Shown in pieces: positions 57,721 to 64,000 of a DNA stretch of 64,000 bases. Source of the DNA: Gigaspora margarita (Eukaryota; Glomeromycota; Glomeromycetes; Diversisporales; Gigasporaceae); assembly GCA_009809945.1 (NCBI GenBank), contig WTPW01000323.1, positions 113,622 through 177,621 of the forward strand, given 5' to 3'. Position 1 is the stretch's first letter; each line of letters starts with the position of its first letter. The notes under the pieces were generated by a model, which was not told the origin of the DNA, made no database searches, and worked only from the letters and a program-made list of their open reading frames with translations. The position numbers were made by a program, and so were the translations under genes.

Positions 57721-58308
57721 AGTTGGGTATGTGTCTAGGTGAAAAGTAGTACACGAAATGCTGCAAATGTGACAATATGTAACGTAGCTACGATATATAC
57801 TGTGTATATTAAAGAATAAATAAACGATAATTTTAGTGCCTCAGAAAAAAAGGTTAGAAGGTGTGTCAATGAATAAAAAAAGTGTGTATGTGTAGATCCA
57901 ATGCAATCGTAGCTATGATAAATAAGTATATGATCTACATACTAGGTGATATCACCCTAGGTGAAAATTAGATAAAAACTAAATTTTTTCTTCTTTTTGC
58001 AATAGCTTATAAATTTAAATAATAAATTAAAACTTTTATGCGCCTGTATACAACCTTTTACATTGAGCATATTTTCTTAAGCGCAGAAAGGTTATCTTAA
58101 TAAATTTAAGAAATTATCAAAAAAAAGCAAAAAAATGCAAAATTGCAAATATTTTCTAATTTTATTTATACAACTTTCACTTGGCTCTTAAGCAAAAATG
58201 TTCAGCGTGAAATTTTTGCGTATAGACGCATAAAATGTTGAATGAAGAACATCTGTACAAGCCATCGTAACGTTATTTTATATTATGCAATTAAATTTAC
58301 GTGATTAA
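57721..58308. other. Non-coding region with a shared palindrome
   Basis: Contains CTAGGTGATATCACCCTAG (57942-57960), nearly identical to the palindrome at 20778. It also holds a partial duplication of about 60 bp (AAAAAGGTTAGAAGGTGTGT-like against TTAAAAGGTGTCATACATGC). No gene. Confidence 0.5.
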
Positions 58309-58523
58309 GGGTGTTCTCAATCACCTCCCTCAATGGATCGGGGGTAGATTTTTAATTAGTTAAAAAATTGATCGAAATTATCATTTAGTCAAAAAACCTG
58401 GAGCTACGACCACCAATATTATTCATAAAGCTGTGTTGATTGGCTAAAATTTATCATTGATAGAGTAATCAAAGAGATTGCTCAAGTTCAATTACTTTTT
58501 ATAGTTAATATTTTTTCCATAAC

Positions 58524-59018
58524 ATGGATATCCGACAAGACCGTCGTAGTTACCAAAAATTATTATGCTACTGTACTTTTTATACAAAAGCGCTTATAAC
58601 AAATAAAAGACGTTCAGAATTTAATACTCAAAGAATAAATACATATTACTTTCTAGCTTTTATTACAATATATATAGCTATTCCATCGATTTTTTCTTCA
58701 CACAATACAAAAAAAAGTTATTTTTATATGTCATATATGTACCTTATTAAAAAACAATGTTGTTGCCGTAATGATTGTGTAACCAGTTATGGCTGCTGTT
58801 GCGATAATAAGTTATTCATGAAATTGTTAAAAGGACGGTTGCCTGGAGACAAAGCTTGTAGTCAATGCTTCAGACGCCAAATCTTGGGGGCTAAAGTTCT
58901 AAAAATTGTCCCTGTAAGAAAAGTGGTTCAGGGTATGATACGGAAAACAGTGTATATGCACTGGATGGTACGGATCATGTGGCACGTATCGGCACGTTTT
59001 ACGGAATGGCACGGTTAA
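58524..59018 (+). CDS. Cys-rich ORF in the 2.7-kb element, 3' part from an insertion
   Basis: ATG at 58524, about 215 bp from the TIR. The first 128 codons look coding, with a basic N-terminus (MDIRQDRRSYQKLL), a hydrophobic patch and a Cys cluster (KQCCCRNDCVTSYGCCC, then ACSQCFRRQ). From 58910 the frame runs into the nested TIR element, so the original C-terminus is lost. Not recognised; it could be a zinc-binding accessory protein of the element or a captured gene piece. Confidence 0.45.
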   Translation: MDIRQDRRSYQKLLCYCTFYTKALITNKRRSEFNTQRINTYYFLAFITIYIAIPSIFSSHNTKKSYFYMSYMYLIKKQCCCRNDCVTSYGCCCDNKLFMKLLKGRLPGDKACSQCFRRQILGAKVLKIVPVRKVVQGMIRKTVYMHWMVRIMWHVSARFTEWHG

Positions 59019-59020
59019 AA

Positions 59021-59042
59021 NNNNNNNNNNNNNNNNGNNANN
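59021..59042. other. Small assembly gap
   Basis: Mostly unresolved bases inside the TGGCACG repeat zone. Confidence 1.
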
Positions 59043-59117
59043 GGGTGGCACGTTATATCACGCCACACGGAATGGCACGCATCAGGTGACACGCATATAC
59101 ACGTTGTACGTGATGGC

Positions 59118-59728
59118 TAGGGTGTCCAGGATTATGCTGCGAGGTTGGCCAAATTATGCGTGCGGCAAATTGTAAATTATGCAGAATTATGCAAGTTTTT
59201 GGCTTAAAATATGTACATATTGTGCGCTTTATACCAAATTATGCAAAATATGCAAAAAAAATTTATACATACATACTGTATGAGTATTTTCTATAAACCA
59301 TATTTATTTATAAATCAAAACTGCGAATACCAGATACTCAGATCTCTTAATAATATTTCTTTTAAATACGTATCTGTATATCAATATACGTAAGCCTGCT
59401 TAAAATTGATTAATCAACAATATTTTGAACGTGGTAATGTACAAAAATGATCAAAAAATTATTTAAAGTGCTGTGATTGGATACTGATCAATGTAGAGTT
59501 TGGAACCGGTTTTATTTTTAATATGTTAACTGATTGAAACGGGTTATGAAAATAAACCGGTTCCAAACTCTAGATTTTATTCTATTTGAGCAATTTTATT
59601 GGCCAAAAAATCTAGTGCATTAAATTATGCGAATTATTATGTGAAATGGCCTAAATTATGCAACTTTATGCGACGCATAACGCGTATGCGGCATAGACAA
59701 AATTATGCGCATATTATGCCGCAACATA
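59118..59728. mobile_element. hAT-like non-autonomous element with ATTATGC repeats
   Basis: Starts TAGGGTGTCCAGGATTATGC and ends GCATATTATGCCGCAACATA. The exact 8-bp target duplication GTGATGGC is at 59110-59117 and 59729-59736. The TIRs are weak, but AAATTATGC/GCATAATTT words crowd both ends in opposite orientation. The TAGGG start and 8-bp duplication fit the hAT superfamily. The ORF at 59211-59393 is AT-driven. Confidence 0.6.
59494..59572. repeat. 79-bp hairpin
   Basis: TAGAGTTTGGAACCGGTTTT and its inverted copy AATAAACCGGTTCCAAACTC (then TA) flank a 30-bp loop containing a second half-palindrome (AACTGATTGAAACGGGTT). A tiny MITE or structural element inside the hAT-like insertion. Confidence 0.8.
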
Positions 59729-59738
59729 GTGATGGCAC

Positions 59739-59958
59739 TAGGGATGGGCACGGTCGGTCATTTCGGTTAACCGGTTTATGACCGTTGGCCGTATCTTGTG
59801 ATCCAATGATCCAAAACGGATGGTTTTGTACCATTCGATTCGTCTCAATGAGACGAATCGAATGGTACCAAAATCATCCGTTTTGGATCATTGGATCACA
59901 AGATACGGCCAACGGTCATAAACCGGTTAACCGAAATGACCGACCGTGCCCATCCCTA
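59739..59958. mobile_element. 220-bp hAT-type hairpin MITE with the TCTC/GAGA module
   Basis: The whole element is one palindrome, TAGGGATGGGCACGGTCGGT to its mirror, with only one indel and one mismatch in arms of about 110 bp. The core is CGTCTCAATGAGACG at 59841-59855. The exact 8-bp target duplication GATGGCAC is at 59731-59738 and 59959-59966. Its left duplication overlaps that of the neighbouring 611-bp element, so the two inserted next to each other. It is the cleanest copy of the module in the window. Confidence 0.93.
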
Positions 59959-60415
59959 GATGGCACGTCTTTACACGGAATGGCACGTGTTAAAAGTGAC
60001 ACGTGCTGGCTCGTTTCATGGAGTACAATAAGAGCGAAGGATCGCAGACGATTTTTTTTAAAAAAGTTGCAATATCTCAAAAACTCGTAAAGTAAACCTA
60101 CTCTGGATTCTTAAGGAAAAAGATTTCTTGCAAGATTTTACACATTTGCAGTTGCTTTAGTTTCCAGATATGAACATACTCCAACTATTATCCGGTCTTC
60201 TTCTAATAAAATGTCTATTTGAAAGTGGACCATAAATTTATATTTACTTACCCGTTCCATCACGTGCCATCAGTTCCGTGTCAATTGGCTTAGTAAACTG
60301 CTACAAAAGGCACGTACGATTTACGTGATTTCACGTTACATTGACGCGTGTATACGGATCAACACGGTCCACCGATTCCCGTGCCACCTCGAACCATGCA
60401 CGTGCAAGCCCGACC

Positions 60416-60757
60416 CAGAGACCCGTAAAAATTTTTTGTGTTATACAAATCTTTATTTGCGTTATTGCAAAAATTTGTATTAATTTGTAATAAGATATTA
60501 ACTTTATATTAATATGCGATTTGTTTCAGAAAACATCAAAAATTTACTCAAAAATTTTGTTTTAATCTTGCTCGTCTTTTATGTTCATTCATTTTCTCTT
60601 TCGGAAACTTAATTTAGCACATTATCCGACATTATTAGCCAATCAAATTTATAGAATACACGTGAATTTTGCCCTTAGAAATTTGTTTTAATTGCATAAT
60701 CAATCTAAATTTGCATTAATTTGTATTAATTTATATACAAATTTTTACGGGTCTCTG
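60416..60757. mobile_element. 342-bp hAT-like non-autonomous element
   Basis: The ends are perfect inverted repeats, CAGAGACCCGTAAAAATTT at each side. Flanks GCCCGACC (60408-60415) and ACCCGACC (60758-60765) are a 7-of-8 target duplication. The AT-rich interior repeats TTTGTATTAATTTGTA. The CAG start and 8-bp duplication fit hAT. Confidence 0.88.
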
Positions 60758-61003
60758 ACCCGACCCATAACACGTGCTACTCGACCACGTGCCTATACAC
60801 TGTTTTTCCGTGCGATCCCGGACCACTTCTTACAGGGAGTGTAATCGTCTTTTCTTTATTGAAACTATCATGGTAATTGATTGAAAAATGGAAAGAGAAA
60901 GCTCAAGCATTGATCATAATCTTTATTTCACTTGATCGTAGCGTTTGAGCGTTACTTATATATCACTAGCTAATTCCATCGAGGGAGGTGATTGAGAACA
61001 CCC

Positions 61004-61363
61004 TAAAACTCATGTTTAACTTGTTCAGGGACGAACTGAGCTCAGGCGACAGAATTCGAAACGGTTTGTAATTTTTTTATTCCTCCTTTGTAAGATTTCT
61101 TTTGGCTTAATATACAAGGCACATTGCAGTATTGACTATACTTTATCGCGCGTAATAACGCTCAGGGGTGTAATTTCAAATTTCGGCTTAAATTAAGTTG
61201 AATTAAGGCCATTACTCGAAATAGCGTCCCGATGTGCTGTATGTGCAAATACAGTAAATTACCACATGCCAAAATAGCGAATCCCTAGTTTCGACTTTCA
61301 CCAAAAATTTTATAAAAGGTGAAATGAACTGACAAAACATGATGAAACTAGTGAAATATGGTA
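61004..61363. other. Non-coding region
   Basis: No gene recognised. From 61300 on, GTGAAATATGG/AAAATTAGTAAA words recur on both sides of the following MITE. Confidence 0.5.
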
Positions 61364-61540
61364 CAGTCAGACTTCTCTAAATGCAACCTCTCTAAATGCA
61401 TAACTCTCTACATACATGGCTCGACTTGGTCCCAACTCATATGTTACTTATAGATTTTTACCTCGCTAAATGCATACCTCTCTAAATGCAAGGTTTTTTT
61501 TTTATCGGTCCTTCGCCATGCATTTAGAGAGGTCTGACTG
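61364..61540. mobile_element. 177-bp Tc1/mariner-like MITE
   Basis: TA on both sides (61362-61363, 61541-61542). The ends are CAGTCAGACTTCTCTAAATG and, inverted, CAGTCAGACCTCTCTAAATG. CTCTCTAAATGCA recurs internally three more times. The CAGTCAGACCTCTCT-type end is typical of Tc1/mariner derivatives. Non-coding. Confidence 0.9.
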
Positions 61541-61825
61541 TAAATGGGTGAAATATGGAGAGGCAGGCAAAATTAAAATTAGTAAATTAAGTGAAACATA
61601 GCAAAATTAGTAAAACTAAAAGTTGGTGAAGACCAAAGTAAAATTTATTAAAAGGAAGGATTTGTTATGTGGTAAGTAAATATTTATGATCCTGACCTGT
61701 GAACCTAATGAATTTTATAATTCACTAGCTAGATTAAAACGATCGAATAATTTATATGTAATGGTAAGTATTTAAATTGCATATTATGCATCATTAATTA
61801 AATTTTATAGGTTAAGCTACAATAT

Positions 61826-62541
61826 AAGGGAGATGGGGGTATTATGCAATATTTGGTCGTATCCTATAATTTATTGGCTGGAGTCGAATAATTTTAGTAT
61901 TATTTGATTCATCTCATTAAGCCGAATCAATTGATACCAAAATCATTCGATTCCAGTCATTAAATCTAAAGATATTCGAATTTAAAGTTTCATTAAAAAT
62001 AAATGGATTTTTTTGCATTAGGAGNTATTGTGGCGAATCATTGATATTTTGGGACTCCATGGTCAGAATCCAACGCTTTTTGTACCATTCAATTCTTCTC
62101 GATGAGAGGAATCTAATGATATAAAAATTATTGGATTCTGATCATGGGATCATAAGATATCAACGATTCGCCACAATGCCCTTTTACTATAGTATTATAT
62201 ATCGAAATAGTTTAATCATGAATATCTCATGACCCAGTGATCCAAATTGGGCGATTCTTATACCAATCGATTCCTCTCGTCGAGAGGAATCGATTGATAT
62301 AAAAATCGTTCAATTTGAGCCACTGGGTCACAAAGCTGATTATATGTTAACGAATATAAAAAAATGCATTAACTTCGATATCTCATGACTTAGTAGTCTG
62401 GATCGAATAAAATTTATACCATTCGACTCCTCTCGATGAGGGGACTCGAATGGTATAAATTTCATTCAATCCCGATCACAGGATCATGAGATATCACGAT
62501 CCGCCACAATACCTAATTTGCCATAATACCCCGTCTCCCTT
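61826..62541. mobile_element. 716-bp MITE made of four palindromic modules
   Basis: Left end AAGGGAGATGGGGGTATTAT; inverted right end AAGGGAGACGGGGTATTATG. Inside are four TCTC/GAGA-type palindromes: 61871-61978, 62037-62175, 62219-62334 and 62384-62494. Each begins or ends with CATGAGATATC- or AATATCTT-like words and has its own sequence but the same architecture. GGCGAATC/CCGCCACAAT words link them. No ORF. Confidence 0.85.
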
Positions 62542-62544
62542 AAG

Positions 62545-63124
62545 CTATAAATTAAGCACCTGAAAATGTATACAGGTTGTTACGACACAGTGACAGATGA
62601 TATTAGCNCAATCATTAAAGCAGAAAACCATAAATTTACTTTGAAAATATTTAATNATAGAAGACATTAGACATTATTTACTAATGATTCATCATAAAAA
62701 TTGTACTTTCGTTCTTATACTTTTTCCTTTGCCTTTTCTTTTGTTAATCCTTCAATGTTATAATGAAAAAANCAATAGCTTGTTCATTAACAATCACAGT
62801 TTCATTTCTTATTTACGATTGATACTAAGATGGCTCAAGTAATCGGGTATAGATCATTCAAAAATAAATTAATCATCGCGGCACGTGTAATGCAGAATAG
62901 AAACCAACTTTGACTATAATTATGATCGGATGATCTACGTATTTTAATCTGGGTTACATTCTAATTTCAATGATTTTATTATTTGATGTCAAATAATTTT
63001 AATATAATGCAGCTTATTATAAAGTTTCAGGATTAAAGTATTTTTTTATTTATTATTTATGAAGAACCAATTTAATTTAAAATCAAGTTAAATATAAGAA
63101 GGATAGAGAAAGTAAAAGTAATAT
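62545..63124. other. Intergenic region downstream of the LRR gene
   Basis: AT-rich, no supported gene. The minus-strand LRR transcript would end here; A/T runs near 63040-63120 could hold its polyadenylation signal. Three unresolved bases. Confidence 0.5.
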
Positions 63125-64000
63125 TTATATAGAGAATTTTTGTAAATACTTTTCCGCCTCAGTACCAATGTTATTGCCATCAAAATTTAATGAATTTAGA
63201 GTAGTATTTCCACCAAGTGCTTTTCCTAATGCTAACCCTCCTTTAGGACCAAGATCATTATAAGAAATATCTAAATGATTTAGAGTAGTGTTCTTATAAA
63301 AAGCTTTTGCTAGTGCTTTTCCACCCTTAGAACCAATGTTATTTTCGGAAAGGTCTAAATAAGTCAAAGCGACATGCTTACAAAGAGCATTTCCTAACGC
63401 TTTTCCACCGTCAAAGCCAATATCATTATGAGCAATATTTAAAAAGGTCAAAGTTGTGTTCTTACAAAGTGCATTTGCTAATCCTTTTAGTCCTTCAGAA
63501 CCAATATGATTGTGTTGAAGATTCAAAGAAGTCAAAACTATATTAATACAAAGAGCTTCCGCTAATAAATTTCCAACTTCAAAAGTGAGTTGATTATAAG
63601 AAAGATCTAAAGAAGTTAGAGTGATGTTCACAAAAAGCGCCTTTGCAAAAGCTTTTCCCCCTTTACTAGAAATATTGGTTAGTCTAATGCTTAAATACGT
63701 TAAGGCAGTATTGTTATAAAGCGCCTTTGCTAATGCCTTTCCGGCTCTTGAAGAAATGAGATTATAATCAAGGATCAAGGAAACAAGTGTGGTGTTTTTG
63801 CAAAGCGCATCCGCAAACGCTTTTCCACCTTCGGTGGAAATATTGTTATTACTAAGATCTAAAGTAGTTAAACCAATATTTGAACCAAGTGCTTCCGCTA
63901 ATGCTTTTCCTCCTTCATCATTAAGATCATTTCCACCAAGGTACAATGATGTAAGGGTATTATTTAATTGCAGCGCTCCTGCTATTGCTTTTCCTCCAAT
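63125..64000 (-). CDS. Leucine-rich repeat protein, ribonuclease-inhibitor type (5' partial)
   Basis: A continuous minus-strand frame from the window edge to a TAA at 63125-63127, at least 291 residues. It consists of ten or so 28-residue LRRs of the RI/NLR type: GGKALAxALxxNTTLTxLxLxxNxIxxE, for example GGKAFADALCKNTTLVSLIL and GGKALAKAFYKNTTLNHLDI. The repeats run to the C-terminus (EAEKYLQKFSI) with no cap or membrane segment. The frame stays open through 64000 (IGGKAIAGAL), so the true start lies beyond the window and a first ATG cannot be named. RI-type LRRs form horseshoe protein-binding scaffolds; large families occur in these fungi. It is the only intact host-like gene here. Confidence 0.9.
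   Translation of the reverse strand: MGGKAIAGALQLNNTLTSLYLGGNDLNDEGGKALAEALGSNIGLTTLDLSNNNISTEGGKAFADALCKNTTLVSLILDYNLISSRAGKALAKALYNNTALTYLSIRLTNISSKGGKAFAKALFVNITLTSLDLSYNQLTFEVGNLLAEALCINIVLTSLNLQHNHIGSEGLKGLANALCKNTTLTFLNIAHNDIGFDGGKALGNALCKHVALTYLDLSENNIGSKGGKALAKAFYKNTTLNHLDISYNDLGPKGGLALGKALGGNTTLNSLNFDGNNIGTEAEKYLQKFSI

Larger units (their letters stand above)
58910..60837. mobile_element. 1.9-kb nested TIR element rich in TGGCACGT repeats
   Basis: Left end CCCTGTAAGAAAAGTGGTTC...ACGGAAAACAGTGTATATGC; inverted right end CCCTGTAAGAAGTGGTCCGG...ACGGAAAAACAGTGTATAGG. The TIRs are about 50 bp with indels. Inside, TGGCACG/CACGTG words recur a dozen times on both strands. At least three smaller insertions with 8-bp target duplications lie within it. 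No transposase. Confidence 0.75.
58309..61003. mobile_element. 2.7-kb TIR element, TAA target duplication (PIF/Harbinger-like)
   Basis: Left end GGGTGTTCTCAATCACCTCC, then CTCAATGG. The inverted right end is the same except for one base in about 29. TAA flanks both sides (58306-58308, 61004-61006), as for PIF/Harbinger elements. The class call is inference from TSD length only; the encoded ORF does not look like a Harbinger nuclease. The middle is occupied by a second TIR element. Confidence 0.78.

Noticed and set aside
58940..60420. Cluster of CACGTG E-boxes as a regulatory region
   Set aside because: The words belong to the TGGCACGT repeat of a TIR element and occur on both strands; no promoter or gene next to them.

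Overview
This window is a eukaryotic, intron-poor, very AT-rich piece of genome made almost entirely of decayed transposable elements. The mixture points to an arbuscular mycorrhizal fungus close to Rhizophagus (Glomeromycotina). It holds pogo/CENP-B-type, Crypton-type and FAR1/Mutator-type transposase relics, Ty3/Gypsy elements, an RNase H-bearing LINE, a fragment of the Sel1-repeat proteins that are expanded in those fungi, and a ribonuclease-inhibitor-type LRR gene. The organism assignment is inference from family resemblance; no search was run. Only one reading frame looks like an intact host gene: the LRR gene at the right edge (63125-64000, minus strand, 5' end outside the window).

Layout. 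0-2 kb: dead pogo transposase (minus strand). 3-8.6 kb: AT-rich DNA with a 1.7-kb element bearing perfect 16-bp terminal inverted repeats, then a 1.35-kb palindrome inside an element with Tc1/mariner-like ends. 10-12.4 kb: dead Crypton-type tyrosine recombinase (minus) split by a small Tc1/mariner-like MITE. 12.9-13.7 kb: a small ORF split by a tRNA-derived SINE with an exact 12-bp target duplication. 14.2-19.9 kb: a composite element whose long ends are inverted copies of each other, loaded with short palindromic modules. 22.3-23.7 kb: two more large palindromes.

23.8-52.4 kb is a nest. A LINE (ORF1 at 24.2-26.5 kb; ORF2 with endonuclease, RT, RNase H and zinc finger at 44.8-52.2 kb) was split by Gypsy element A (26816-44534, TSD ATAT). 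A was itself split inside its integrase by Gypsy element B (31907-42300, TSD ATGT). The LINE also took a 180-bp MITE (8-bp TSD) in its endonuclease and a 1.8-kb AT-rich element in its C-terminus. 52.5-57.7 kb: a FAR1/Mutator-type transposase pseudogene split by a 1.5-kb foldback element and by a 5'-truncated second copy of the same LINE family. 58.3-61.0 kb: a 2.7-kb element with 29-bp TIRs and a TAA TSD, containing another TIR element that holds at least three insertions with 8-bp target duplications. 61.8-62.5 kb: a MITE made of four palindromic modules.

The most unusual signal is a recurring palindromic module centred on a TCTC-N3-GAGA core (at least 13 copies). It sits inside TIR elements whose ends and target duplications differ. 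In several copies both arms changed together, so the symmetry is kept while the sequence drifts. Together with at least four 0.3-1.5 kb foldback palindromes, this suggests an active process that spreads or maintains hairpin DNA in this genome. Assembly defects are visible: three N gaps and a probably artificial 819-bp duplication at 39731-41370.
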